Source: Pseudonocardiaceae bacterium YIM PH 21723 (lineage in GTDB: Bacteria; Actinomycetota; Actinomycetes; Mycobacteriales; Pseudonocardiaceae). Taken from it: a stretch of 64,000 bases of DNA. The DNA is taken from positions 248,001 to 312,000 of the forward strand of contig QZFT01000023.1 of assembly GCA_003600225.1 (NCBI GenBank), written 5' to 3'. Each line of letters begins with the position of its first letter. Position 1 is the stretch's first letter. The notes below the pieces were generated by a model. That model was given only the letters and a program-made list of their open reading frames with translations, did not search any database and was not told the DNA's origin. Positions 7,450-16,045 of the stretch are shown piece by piece. The position numbers were made by a program, and so were the translations under genes.

Positions 7450-8510
7450 CCCGGGTCGGTCACCCGGGCCAGGAAGTACACCGCGCCGGTCCCCCGGTGG
7501 CGGATGAGCAGCAGGAACGGCCGGTCCACCCGCACGGTGGCCACCGGCCGCGGTTCCCGGAACATGGCCAGCCGCATGCCGAACGCGGTGGCCGCGGCCC
7601 CTTCCAGACCGTCTTCGTCCAGCTTGAGCACCGACTCGTGGACGGCGTCCGACACGTACAGCGCGGCGTCGGCCAGCTCGCTCAGATCGGCGTTCTCGGT
7701 GAAGAGCTCGTCCACGCCCAGTGCCCGCAGCGCCGGGATCAACTCGAACCGGCTGGACACCGACAGCCGGGGCAGCCGCAGCTCGATCTCCTGCCGGTCC
7801 ACCTCCAGCAGCGCCTCGTCCACCGCGGACTCGTCGAGTTCGCCGTCGGGCAGCAGGATCGTCGCGACGACGTCACCGGCGGCCGGCAGCTCGACCACCT
7901 GCCATCGGTCCCGCCTGGCGTAGCCGACGGTCTCGGTCAGCACCATGGTCGGCACCTCCCGATCCCCGCCCGGCGCGTGGAACACCGCCTGTGTGGTCTT
8001 CGGGAACCGATGCCGCCAGCCGACCTTCAGATAGAGCGCGTTGACCAGCATCGCCATGGTGGCCGGATGCACCGAATCGAGGAGCTTCGGGATGAGGTCC
8101 CTGGTCGTCCGGGCGATGTCGGCGTTGATCAGATCCCGGGCGCCGTCCGGGTCGGTCGCGAACGGTGCCTCCCGCAGTGCGGCGCCCGGCCGGTCGGCCA
8201 GTTGCCGCAGGTAGTCCTGCCGCACCGGAAGGTCGGGCCGGATCCACAGCGAGTTGGCCACCGCGAGCACCGCATTGTCCTCGTCGTACGGCCGCGTCGC
8301 CTCGGCGAGCAGCGCGGCATGGGCGTCCAGGCCACCGAGCGCGGCATCCACCTCGGCGCGGGTGCGACCACCCGCCCCCATACCGACCAGGCCCAGGGCG
8401 CTGGCCACGGATACCGGGGAGACGCAGGTGGGCTGGTCGACCGGCACGCCGAGCGCCCGGTGCAGGTGGAGGGCGAAACGCAGATGTCCGGTGAAGGTGG
8501 AGGTAGGCAG
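7446..8510 (-). CDS. Serpin family protease inhibitor
   Basis: This roughly 354-residue bacterial serpin carries NALYLKVGWRHRF in the core and an RCL hinge EDGLEGAAAT that keeps the small-residue pattern of inhibitory serpins. The P14 position is Leu rather than Thr/Ser. The C-terminal VDRPFLLLIRHRGTGAVYFL signature is intact. Counting from the hinge puts P1-P1' at about Ala-Met, with an Arg at P3. No signal peptide is visible, so it should act in the cytoplasm. The start is uncertain: the reading frame is open to a GTG at 8681, but that extension is Arg-rich and atypical. GGAG at 8518-8521 points to a CTG at 8510, which I chose. It converges on the amidohydrolase gene. Confidence 0.8.
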   Translation of the reverse strand: MPTSTFTGHLRFALHLHRALGVPVDQPTCVSPVSVASALGLVGMGAGGRTRAEVDAALGGLDAHAALLAEATRPYDEDNAVLAVANSLWIRPDLPVRQDYLRQLADRPGAALREAPFATDPDGARDLINADIARTTRDLIPKLLDSVHPATMAMLVNALYLKVGWRHRFPKTTQAVFHAPGGDREVPTMVLTETVGYARRDRWQVVELPAAGDVVATILLPDGELDESAVDEALLEVDRQEIELRLPRLSVSSRFELIPALRALGVDELFTENADLSELADAALYVSDAVHESVLKLDEDGLEGAAATAFGMRLAMFREPRPVATVRVDRPFLLLIRHRGTGAVYFLARVTDPG

Positions 8511-8520
8511 GGCAACTCTC

Positions 8521-8739
8521 CTAGCGTCGTGGATCCGCCGTCGTGATCGTTTCCTCGGATACGGGAAGCGGCCGTGCGCCACCGCCCGCCGTGGGACCGG
8601 ACGGCCCGGGCCGTCGCGGCTCGCGGACGCCACTGGCGCCGCCGTCACCTGGTTTACGACCGGCCACGCCCGCCGGTTCACGGCGCCGGGTCAGTGCCCG
8701 GATGAGCGCGGCAACGGCACGACCGAACCGTTGCATCAT
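8521..8739 (-). CDS. Small basic protein upstream of the serpin, function unknown
   Basis: This 72-residue ORF starts MMQRFGRAVAALIRALTRRR, an amphipathic basic helix, and continues as a Pro/Gly-rich tail ending ITTADPRR. I do not recognise the family. Support is contextual. An ACACTGGGTAC stretch just before its ATG resembles the short leaderless promoters seen elsewhere in this window, and its TAG stop overlaps the ribosome binding site of the serpin, which would couple their translation. It could also be a chance ORF; codon choice is GC-rich but so are all frames here. Confidence 0.4.
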   Translation of the reverse strand: MMQRFGRAVAALIRALTRRREPAGVAGRKPGDGGASGVREPRRPGPSGPTAGGGARPLPVSEETITTADPRR

Positions 8740-8780
8740 GTACCCAGTGTGCGCCCAACCGACCCATGATCGCCGCTCCG

Positions 8781-10016
8781 TCAGCCGGCCAGCCGTCCGT
8801 GCCAGGACAAGGCCTGCGCGTCGGTCAGTATCGCCACCTGGTCGATGACCACCCGGAGGCGCTCCGCCTCACCGTCCGCCCGCTGCCACGCGGGCTGGAA
8901 GGCCGGGTCCAGCTCACCGGGCGCGCCACGCAGCAGAGCGTCCACGAGTTCGGAGATGACCACCCGCTGGGCCTTCTGCATCCGGCGCCGCTCCGGATCG
9001 CTCATCACGTAGCGCAGCGCCATGGCCTTGAGCACGGCGACCTCGGCCTGGATCCGCTCCGGCACGACCAGGTTCGCCTCGTACCGGCGCAGCGGCTCCG
9101 GCCCGTAGGCCTCGCGGGTACCCGAGACGGCCGCGGAGGCGAACCGGCCGACCAGCTCGCTGGTCATCCGCTTCAACGCGACCTGCGCGGTGACCGAGCC
9201 GTCGTGGCTGTCCTCGGCCAACGCGGCCACGACCTCCAGGTCCAGCAACTGCTTGGCGACCTGGGCGAGCGCCTCGACCGGCTGGTCGGTGAACCCGGCC
9301 GCCAGTTCGGCGATCGCGGTGCGCTCGGCGGAGTCGGTCAGTGACCGCAGTTCGATCCGGCCGGAGATCACCGCGTCCTCCACGTCGTGCACCGAGTAGG
9401 CCACGTCGTCGGACCAGTCCATGATCTGCGCTTCCAGGCACTGCCGTTGCCCGGGAGCGCCCTCGCGCAGCCAGTGGAACACCGGCAGGTCGTCGGCGTA
9501 CACGCCGAACTTGACCTGCCCCGGCTTGCGTGGCCAGGGGTACTTGGTCGCCGCGTCCAGGCTGGCCCTGGTCAGGTTCAGCCCGTGCTCCAGGACCTTC
9601 GGCTCCAGCCGGGTCAGGATCCGCAGGGTCTGCGCGTTGCCCTCGAATCCGCCACAGGCGACGGCGGCCTCGTTCAACGCCCGCTCGCCGTTGTGGCCGA
9701 ACGGCGGATGTCCGATGTCGTGTGCCAGCCCGGCGGTGTCAACGATGTCGGGATCGGTGCCCAGCTCGTCGGCGATGCCCCGGCCGATCTGGGCGACCTC
9801 CAGGGAATGGGTCAGCCGGGTGCGGGGCACATCGCCCTCGCCGGGCCCGACGACCTGGGTCTTGGCGGCCAGCCTGCGCAACGCCGCGGAGTGCAGCACC
9901 CGTGCCCGGTCCCTGGCGAACGGCGACCGCCCACCGGCTCCCGGCGTGCCGAATCCGGCCTGCTTCGGGGCCTCGGCGGACAACCGCTCGCTGTCCGCCG
10001 CCGAGTATCCGGTCAT
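8781..10016 (-). CDS. dgt: Deoxyguanosinetriphosphate triphosphohydrolase-like protein
   Basis: This 411-residue HD-domain dNTP triphosphohydrolase has the metal ligands in RTRLTHSLEVAQ (H), GLAHDIGHPPFGHNGE (HD) and MDWSDDVAYSVHDVED (D). This is the short actinobacterial Dgt type, which hydrolyses dNTPs to nucleoside and tripolyphosphate. The ATG at 10016 overlaps the TGA of the upstream ydcF-like gene as ATGA; the open frame extends further up to 10217, but that part is antisense-like and unsupported. In mycobacteria dgt is followed by dnaG; here the small ORF and the serpin follow instead. Confidence 0.93.
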   Translation of the reverse strand: MTGYSAADSERLSAEAPKQAGFGTPGAGGRSPFARDRARVLHSAALRRLAAKTQVVGPGEGDVPRTRLTHSLEVAQIGRGIADELGTDPDIVDTAGLAHDIGHPPFGHNGERALNEAAVACGGFEGNAQTLRILTRLEPKVLEHGLNLTRASLDAATKYPWPRKPGQVKFGVYADDLPVFHWLREGAPGQRQCLEAQIMDWSDDVAYSVHDVEDAVISGRIELRSLTDSAERTAIAELAAGFTDQPVEALAQVAKQLLDLEVVAALAEDSHDGSVTAQVALKRMTSELVGRFASAAVSGTREAYGPEPLRRYEANLVVPERIQAEVAVLKAMALRYVMSDPERRRMQKAQRVVISELVDALLRGAPGELDPAFQPAWQRADGEAERLRVVIDQVAILTDAQALSWHGRLAG

Positions 10017-10675
10017 CCGACGCCGACCCCGCTGTTCTCCGAGGTCTCGTCGGCAGCCACATGGGTCAGCCGGTAGTAGAGCAGCGCGCCGGTCTCCCGC
10101 ACGATGTACCGGATCTGGGTTGACCTGGTCTGCACGATCGGACCGCTGCGCACCGGCGAGGCCCAGGCGTCCAGGCCGGCATCGCGGGCCATGGTGCGCG
10201 TGCGCAGCGAGTGCCACGGGTCGCTGACCATGATCGCACTGCGCCAGCCGCGCCGCTCGGCCTCGGTCGCGACCGCCCTGATGCTGCCCAGGGTGTCCCG
10301 GCCTTCGGCGACGGTGACCACCGCACTGGCCGGTACCCCGTGCTCCACCAGCCAGTTCTTGCTGGCCTCCGCCTCGGTGAACTTGTCACCGGGCTGCTTG
10401 CCGCCCACGGTCACCAGCACCGGGGTCGCCTGCTCGCGGTACAGGTTCAACGCGTGCTGCAGGCGCCATTTCAAGACGTCGGTCGGAGTGCCATTGTACT
10501 GCGCGGCCCCCAGGACGACGGCGATGTCCGCCCGCGAATGGTCCTCACTGCGGGCCACCTGCCAGACGCGAAAAACCGTGCCGCCCAGTATCAACAGGCC
10601 CATCAGCACGGCGCCGACCAGCAATCGACCCATCCAGCGCACCACAAGCGCTCCCGTCCTCACTCCAACTGGCAT
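10013..10675 (-). CDS. YdcF-like membrane protein (DUF218)
   Basis: The 220-residue protein has one N-terminal transmembrane helix (residues 15-38, MGRLLVGAVLMGLLILGG) and a DUF218 domain. The domain includes ADIAVVLGAAQYNGTPTDVL, VTVGGKQPGDKFTEA and SAIMVSDPWHSLRTRTMA, the conserved glycine- and serine-rich loops of the SanA/YdcF family. SanA and ElyC relatives affect cell-envelope integrity; the biochemical activity is not established. It overlaps dgt by 4 bp, indicating co-transcription. Confidence 0.88.
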   Translation of the reverse strand: MPVGVRTGALVVRWMGRLLVGAVLMGLLILGGTVFRVWQVARSEDHSRADIAVVLGAAQYNGTPTDVLKWRLQHALNLYREQATPVLVTVGGKQPGDKFTEAEASKNWLVEHGVPASAVVTVAEGRDTLGSIRAVATEAERRGWRSAIMVSDPWHSLRTRTMARDAGLDAWASPVRSGPIVQTRSTQIRYIVRETGALLYYRLTHVAADETSENSGVGVG

Positions 10676-10729
10676 CCATCGTCGCAGACGTGCCGAGTGA
10701 GGGCTCGGTTGCCTACCCGGTGGTGGGTC

Positions 10730-12517
10730 TCACCGATGCGGGGTCCGATCCGCGGCACTTTGTGCGCTGAGCGCCACATCGGCGTCGGGATGGCGGTCGG
10801 CGATCAACGTCAGCACCCAGTGCACCAGCGGATGCCGGTCCCGCTGCGCATGGATGTGCTCGATCACCTCGATCTCGGCGCCATCCGGTACGCACTCCCC
10901 GAAGAGCGTGCCGACACTGCTCGGCTCGGCGGCCAGCCCCGGCGTGGACAACAGGTCCAGCAATAACCAGGCCAGGTCGTCGGCGGTCGGCCGCAGCTCC
11001 GGCAGCGCGTCCGCCGGTCGCCGGCCGGCGGCGAAGTTCAACGCCAGCAACGCGTGCGGGCGGATCGTGCGCACGCCCAGGCTGTCCTGCCAGATCGGCC
11101 GCAGGTCCGCGCCGGTGGACATGGCGACCGCTATCGCCCGCACCCGGTCGGCGGAGTCGCCCACCGCACCGGCGGCGATCAGCTGCCGCGCGGCCTGCCG
11201 GGGTTCCCGCGCGCCCAGCCACAACGCGATCTCCGCGTCGGCCTCCTCGTTCTCCATGTCCCGCACCGCGTGCAGCAGGTCGACCGCGGACATCCGCTCC
11301 GGGGCGGGCAGCAGCAGCATCTCCACCCCTTCCCGGCCGTAGGCCTCGCGCATCGCGGACAACGCCAGCGGGGTGATCCGCGCGCGACAGCCGTCGAACT
11401 CCGCAGCACCGTGATCGACAAGCGCCAGGAAGAAGTCGCACACCACGGCCGGATAACGCAGTGCCCAGGTCTCCCAGGCGGTCCGCCGCTCCGCGCGCGG
11501 CAACGCGCCGGTGGCCAGTTCGAACCCGGCCTCCACGGCGGCATCCACCGTCAAGCCGTTCTCCCGGGCGATGACCAGCTCGACCATCGCCTTCTCGTGG
11601 AAGTAGTCCAGGTCGAGCGGGGATTCCGGTTGTCCACCCGGTGGGGTGCGCACGATCAGCAGGGACAACGCACTCGCCCAGGCGTCCAGCACGAAGTCCG
11701 GGTCGGCCATCCGCCACCGGCCGAGGCTGTCGGGGCGCATGCGCAGCAATCCCCGCGCGTGCTGGGTGAAGGTGAGGCTCGACGCGATCGCGGCCAGTCG
11801 CTCCAGGTCGTCGCGCGTCACGTCCAGGTCGTTCGCGGCCTCGACCGCGTCCGCCCAGTTCAGCACGCCGTCCCGATCGCAGAGCCGGCCCGGCCCGAGC
11901 CACCCGGCGAACCGCTCCACCATTTCCAGCAACGGGCTGGACCTGGCCAGGCAGACGAGCTCCGCCCGATCCGGCAGCCGCACCGGAGGTAACTGCTGAG
12001 GCAGCCCGAACTGGGCGGCGTAATCGCTCACCCCGACCCGGTCCAGCCTGGAACGCAGCATCTCGAACCAGTAGACGAGCGCTTCCTCTTCGTCCCGATC
12101 CAGCTCCTGGGCCGCGAGCAGGGCGTGTCCGGCGGCCTTCGCCTCGCCCCAGTACTCCGGGTTCAGCACCAGCTCGGACAGCAACGGCGCGCTGTAGTCG
12201 ATCTCCAGCTGCATCCGGTCGCCGTCGGCCTCCGACAGGCCTTCCGCTACGAGGAAGCGCACCAGTTCCCTGGCCACCGGGATCACGAAGATCAGAAAAC
12301 GTTCGTCCTGGAGCAACACGAATCGCGGATACAACTCCTGCAGGAGCTCACGCATGTGCCCGGGCCGGAGCTCCCGGAGATCCGTCAGCCGAAGCCGGTC
12401 GTGGACCAGCGAGATCATGACCTCGGCGTTCTTCCGCGTCACATCGCAGATGGGACGCATGCGCTGCGCCCAGTCCAGGAACTCGGCCATGCTCCGCTGC
12501 CGCCGTCGTCTCCCCAC
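10730..12517 (-). CDS. Conserved hypothetical protein, 595 residues
   Basis: I do not recognise a catalytic family. The protein is soluble, acidic and almost entirely helical in character, with many Leu/Ala-rich stretches (for example LLSTPGLAAEPSSVGTLFGE). It has no transmembrane helix, signal peptide or nucleotide-binding motif. The layout resembles helical-repeat adaptor proteins of actinobacteria. The GTG at 12517 was kept over an internal ATG at 12490 because TACGGT (12525-12530, minus strand) lies 7 nt upstream as a leaderless -10, whereas the internal ATG has an unsuitably placed GGAG. It is monocistronic between ydcF and the two-component system. Confidence 0.8.
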   Translation of the reverse strand: MGRRRRQRSMAEFLDWAQRMRPICDVTRKNAEVMISLVHDRLRLTDLRELRPGHMRELLQELYPRFVLLQDERFLIFVIPVARELVRFLVAEGLSEADGDRMQLEIDYSAPLLSELVLNPEYWGEAKAAGHALLAAQELDRDEEEALVYWFEMLRSRLDRVGVSDYAAQFGLPQQLPPVRLPDRAELVCLARSSPLLEMVERFAGWLGPGRLCDRDGVLNWADAVEAANDLDVTRDDLERLAAIASSLTFTQHARGLLRMRPDSLGRWRMADPDFVLDAWASALSLLIVRTPPGGQPESPLDLDYFHEKAMVELVIARENGLTVDAAVEAGFELATGALPRAERRTAWETWALRYPAVVCDFFLALVDHGAAEFDGCRARITPLALSAMREAYGREGVEMLLLPAPERMSAVDLLHAVRDMENEEADAEIALWLGAREPRQAARQLIAAGAVGDSADRVRAIAVAMSTGADLRPIWQDSLGVRTIRPHALLALNFAAGRRPADALPELRPTADDLAWLLLDLLSTPGLAAEPSSVGTLFGECVPDGAEIEVIEHIHAQRDRHPLVHWVLTLIADRHPDADVALSAQSAADRTPHR

Positions 12518-12549
12518 GTGTCAGACCGTAGTGGGTTTTGTGCGGAGCG

Positions 12550-13155
12550 CTACAACCAGCCGCGTTCCTCAGCGATCCGGACGGCCTCCGCGCGGGTCCG
12601 GGCGCCGGTCTTGCCGATGGCCGCGGAGAAGTGGTTGCGCACCGTGCCCTCGGACAGGAACAGCACCTTGGCCACGTCGGCGACGGTTCCGCCGTCCTTG
12701 GCCGCGAGCAGCACCTCGCGCTCCCGGTCGGTGAACGGGCTGGAGCCGCTGGACAGCGATTCGGCGGCCAGCGCCGGATCCACCACCTTCAGCCCGGCGT
12801 GCACCCGGCGCACCGCGTCCACCAGCTGCTCCGGCGGCGAATCCTTCACCACGAAACCGGCGGCGCCCGCGGACATCGCCCTGGTCAGGTAGCCAGGCCT
12901 GCCGAAGGTGGTCAGGATGATCACCCGGCAGCCGGGCAACGCGGCACGCAGCTCGGCCGCCGCGGTCAGCCCGTCCTTGCCCGGCATCTGCACGTCCAGC
13001 AGTGCGACATCCGGTTTCACCTGGGTGGCGGTCGGCACCACGTCGTCCCCGGTACCGACCTGGGCGACGACCTCCATGTCGGACTCCAGTCCGAGCATGG
13101 TGGCCAGTGCGCCCCGCACCAGTGCCTGGTCGTCGGCCAGCATCACCTTGATCAC
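12550..13155 (-). CDS. NarL/LuxR-family response regulator (DesR-like)
   Basis: The 201-residue protein has a receiver domain at residues 1-120. The phospho-acceptor Asp is in VALLDVQMPGKDGLTAA, the acidic pair in MLADDQALVRG, and the signalling Lys in FVVKDSPPEQL. A GerE/LuxR helix-turn-helix follows at about 138-195 (FTDREREVLLAAKDGGTVAD, then FLSEGTVRNHFSAAI). It overlaps the histidine kinase stop by 4 bp and is the last gene of the four-gene ABC/kinase/regulator operon. The 16-bp palindrome upstream of the operon is its likely target. Confidence 0.93.
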   Translation of the reverse strand: MIKVMLADDQALVRGALATMLGLESDMEVVAQVGTGDDVVPTATQVKPDVALLDVQMPGKDGLTAAAELRAALPGCRVIILTTFGRPGYLTRAMSAGAAGFVVKDSPPEQLVDAVRRVHAGLKVVDPALAAESLSSGSSPFTDREREVLLAAKDGGTVADVAKVLFLSEGTVRNHFSAAIGKTGARTRAEAVRIAEERGWL

Positions 13156-14270
13156 GCAGGAACCTCCGCCCGGATCCGGAACCCGCCCTCGGGCCGGGGT
13201 CCGGCCAGCAATGATCCCTTGATACCGGACAACCGCTCGCGCAGCCCTTCCAGACCGTGCCCGTCGGACGCCTTCACCGGGCCCTTTCCATCATCGCTGA
13301 CCTCCAGGAACGAGGGCCCGAAGGTCACCGTGCAGTTCTTCGCCCCGCTGTGCCGCAGCACATTGGTCACGCCCTCACGCAGCACGTACGCGAACACCGG
13401 CTGGACCTTCTCCGGCACGTTGTCCACTGCGTGCGGCATGTCGGCCTGGATGCCCGCGGATCCCAACGCGACCCGGGCCCCCGCCAGTTCCGCCGCGAGG
13501 GACGCCTCCCGATAGCCGGACACGGTCGCCCGCACCTCGGAGGTCACCTGCCTGGTCAGCCGCTCGATGTCCGCGATCTCGGCGAGGGCCCTGGACTGGT
13601 CGGCACCGGTCTCCAGCAACCGTCGGGCCAGGCCCGCCTTGACGGTGATCGTGGTCAGACTGTGTCCGAGCACGTCATGCAGGTCCCTGGCCACCCGGGA
13701 GCGTTCCTCGGCGACTGCCAGCCGGGCGATCTCCTCGTTAGCGTGCTGCAACTCGATCCGGGTCCGGATCTGCTTGCCCATCACGGTGGTCATCAAGGTC
13801 ACCGAGGTGACCACCAGGGCCAGCGTCCACCAGTTCTCCGAGAATGGCTCAGGGTGAGCGATCAGCACCAGGGCCAGCACCCCGCCGTTGAGCGGCAGGC
13901 TCCATCGCGACGGGAGCTGCATCGCGGCGACGACCATCGCGTAGAGGTAGGCGAACTGCGCGCCCCGGTTCTCCGAGACCGCCTGGTTCACCGCGGCGCA
14001 GCCGAACAGCCAGCCGAGGACCACCAGCTTGCGAGGCAGGCTCCAGCCGAAGGAGAAATACGGCAGCAGGATGTACGAGACGCCATAGATGATCGTGACC
14101 GACAGCGCGACCACGACATGGGAGGTCGAGCTGTCGGCCTTGAACTCGTCCACCAGCTGCGCGCCCTGGTAGAGCACGTAGAAGAACCCACCGGTGAACC
14201 AGTTGCGCCTACCGCTGCGGCTCGCCGACCCCCACGTTCCGGACGTGGGAGTCACCTGCTGCGAAGTCAT
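13152..14270 (-). CDS. Sensor histidine kinase (HisKA_3, DesK-like)
   Basis: The 372-residue protein has five or six transmembrane segments at about residues 20-160. A HisKA_3 dimerisation helix follows with the phospho-accepting His in ERSRVARDLHDVLGHSLTTI. The HATPase_c domain has the N-box VLREGVTNVLRHSGAKN and G-box VSDDGKGP and GHGLEGLRERL. Such membrane-embedded kinases sense bilayer or cell-envelope state and commonly control the ABC exporter encoded beside them. The ATG at 14270 was preferred to a GTG at 14279 because GGCAGGT precedes it. It forms an operon with the ABC genes upstream. Confidence 0.92.
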   Translation of the reverse strand: MTSQQVTPTSGTWGSASRSGRRNWFTGGFFYVLYQGAQLVDEFKADSSTSHVVVALSVTIIYGVSYILLPYFSFGWSLPRKLVVLGWLFGCAAVNQAVSENRGAQFAYLYAMVVAAMQLPSRWSLPLNGGVLALVLIAHPEPFSENWWTLALVVTSVTLMTTVMGKQIRTRIELQHANEEIARLAVAEERSRVARDLHDVLGHSLTTITVKAGLARRLLETGADQSRALAEIADIERLTRQVTSEVRATVSGYREASLAAELAGARVALGSAGIQADMPHAVDNVPEKVQPVFAYVLREGVTNVLRHSGAKNCTVTFGPSFLEVSDDGKGPVKASDGHGLEGLRERLSGIKGSLLAGPRPEGGFRIRAEVPA

Positions 14271-14285
14271 ACCTGCCACGGTAGA

Positions 14286-15011
14286 TCAGACCCGCGCCGT
14301 GGCAGCCCGGAACCGCCGCATGACGGCCAAGCCGAGGATCACAGTCCACGCCACCAGCACGACCACTCCCCGCTGGGCGAAGTCACCACCGAAGGCCACC
14401 GTGCGGCCGAACTCGCCGAGCCAGTAGCTGGGCAGCGCCTTGGCGACGGTCAGCAGCCAGGCAGGGTCATCGACCTGGAACCAGAGACCACCCAACAAGC
14501 TGAGCAGCATCAAGGTGGCCGGGGCGACGGCCTGCACGCTGGTCGGACTGACGACCTGGCCAAGGAAGACCCCGATCATGGCCAGCGGCAGCACCGAGAT
14601 CCAGCTGACCAGGAACAGCTCCACCCAGGTGCCCGCGCTGAGGTGTACATCCTTGACCAGTGCGCCCATCAGGTAGACCAGCAGCAACGGCACGGCCGAC
14701 ACCAGCATGCCGGTGAGCACCTTGGCGCTCAGGTAACTGAAGCCGGACAGCGGGGTGAGGCGCAGCTGCCGCTGCCAGCCGGAACCGCGTTCCAGCGCGA
14801 TCCGGGTTCCGGTGGAGACCGAGGAGGACACCGCGCCGAACCCGGCCATGCCCACCATGAGCGCGGGGACGATCTGGTCAGCGTGCTCCCCCTTCGCGAT
14901 CAGCGTGGAGAACAGCAGGAAGTACACCACCGGGAAGCCGACGGCGAACATCAGGAACCGTGGGTTGCGCACTGTGCGCTTCAACTCGAGGAGCAGATAC
15001 TGCAGATTCAT
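14286..15011 (-). CDS. ABC-2 type transporter permease
   Basis: The 241-residue integral membrane protein has six predicted helices and an ABC-2 topology: a short cytoplasmic N-terminus (LKRTVRNPRFLMFAVGFPVV), a GSGWQRQLRLTPLSG coupling region and a C-terminal helix. It overlaps the ATP-binding gene by 4 bp and precedes the kinase gene by 15 bp. The set forms a half-transporter exporter, probably for a drug, peptide or lipid. The substrate is unknown. Confidence 0.9.
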   Translation of the reverse strand: MNLQYLLLELKRTVRNPRFLMFAVGFPVVYFLLFSTLIAKGEHADQIVPALMVGMAGFGAVSSSVSTGTRIALERGSGWQRQLRLTPLSGFSYLSAKVLTGMLVSAVPLLLVYLMGALVKDVHLSAGTWVELFLVSWISVLPLAMIGVFLGQVVSPTSVQAVAPATLMLLSLLGGLWFQVDDPAWLLTVAKALPSYWLGEFGRTVAFGGDFAQRGVVVLVAWTVILGLAVMRRFRAATARV

Positions 15012-15934
15012 CGGGAATCTCCGTTCTTGCTGGTCAGAGCCAGGAAAGCGTCCTCGAGCCCCATGCTGTTCACCTCGATGTCCCGCGCCTGCGGGAAGGT
15101 CGCGAGCAGCGCCCGCAGCGCCGCGTCGGAGTCGGCGCAGACCAGCTCGACCTGGTCACCGCGCACCGAGAAGTCCCGCACTCCAGGCAGGGCGTCCAAC
15201 ACGGGCGCCCCCGGAATCACCGCGCGGATGGTGCGCCCGGCGACCGTGTTGCGGATCTGCGCCACCGAACCGTCGGCGACGATCTGCCCGTCCCGCATCA
15301 GCACCACCCGGTCGGCGAACTCCTCGGCCTCCTCCAGGTAGTGGGTGGCGAACAGCACCGTGCGGCCGCCCTCGGTGTAGGTACGCATCGACCCCCAGAA
15401 ACCGCGACGCGTCTCCACATCCATGGCCACCGTCGGCTCGTCCAGCACCAGCAGGTCCGGGTTGCTGACCAGCGCCATGGCGAACCGGACCCGCTGCTTC
15501 TGACCTCCGGAGAGCTTGGTGCACCGACGGTTCGCCAGGTCGGCGACGTCCGCGGCCGCCAGGGCCTGCGCGACGGTCATGGGCTGACGGTGCAGGGCCG
15601 CGATCAGGCCGACCGTCTCGGCGACGGTGGCGTCGTCCAGTAGCGTGCTGGTCTGCAACATCGCGCCGATGGTGCCCGCCCGGACCGCCTCCGCCGGGGT
15701 CTGGTCGAAGACCCTGATCTCGCCGGCGTCCGGCTTCGTCAGGCCGAGCAGCATGTCCACCGTGGTCGATTTGCCCGCGCCGTTGGGCCCCAGTAGTGCG
15801 ACGACCTCACCCGGCGCGATGGTCAGGTCCACCCCCTGTACGGCGTGCACGTCACCGTAGCTCTTGTGTAGTCCGCTCAGACCGACCGCGGCGCCTGCCA
15901 CGATTCGGGAGCGGGTGTCCGTCTGTGTTCTCAC
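15008..15934 (-). CDS. ABC transporter ATP-binding protein
   Basis: The 308-residue ATPase has an intact Walker A GPNGAGKST, Q-loop region, signature LSGGQKQRV, Walker B LLVLDEPTVAMD and H-loop FATHYLEEAEEF. The C-terminal 80 residues are the extra domain usual in drug/antibiotic-resistance (DrrA/CcmA-type) exporters. It is the first gene of the operon with the permease, kinase and response regulator, whose joint control is implied by tight 4-bp overlaps. Confidence 0.93.
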   Translation of the reverse strand: MRTQTDTRSRIVAGAAVGLSGLHKSYGDVHAVQGVDLTIAPGEVVALLGPNGAGKSTTVDMLLGLTKPDAGEIRVFDQTPAEAVRAGTIGAMLQTSTLLDDATVAETVGLIAALHRQPMTVAQALAAADVADLANRRCTKLSGGQKQRVRFAMALVSNPDLLVLDEPTVAMDVETRRGFWGSMRTYTEGGRTVLFATHYLEEAEEFADRVVLMRDGQIVADGSVAQIRNTVAGRTIRAVIPGAPVLDALPGVRDFSVRGDQVELVCADSDAALRALLATFPQARDIEVNSMGLEDAFLALTSKNGDSR

Positions 15935-15992
15935 GAGAAGAACTCTGCCGCCCGGAGCATGCCGCGGCGCAGGCCGAGCGTCATGTGCCTGC

Positions 15993-16008
15993 CATGACAG
16001 CTGTCATG
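15993..16008. promoter_or_regulatory. 16-bp perfect palindrome, likely operator of the DesKR-like system
   Basis: CATGACAGCTGTCATG is a perfect palindrome, with an additional half-site TCATG at 15981-15985. It lies 59 bp upstream of the ABC ATPase start on the minus strand and 38 bp upstream of the peptidase E start on the plus strand. TGACnnnnGTCA-type sites are typical of NarL-family regulators that control their own ABC operons. Binding by the regulator encoded at the end of this operon is inferred. Confidence 0.65.
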
Positions 16009-16033
16009 TCGGTTATCCAGTGGTTGTCCGTCC

Positions 16034-16045
16034 TAGGCTCTGATC
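16034..16045 (+). promoter_or_regulatory. Leaderless -10 element of peptidase E gene
   Basis: TAGGCT (16034-16039) ends 6 nt before the ATG at 16046 and no ribosome binding site intervenes, which fits a leaderless transcript. Confidence 0.55.

Noticed and set aside
13257-15341. A 694-codon plus-strand open frame across the kinase and permease genes
   Set aside because: It runs antisense to two well-supported overlapping genes and its product is His/Gln/Arg-rich filler.
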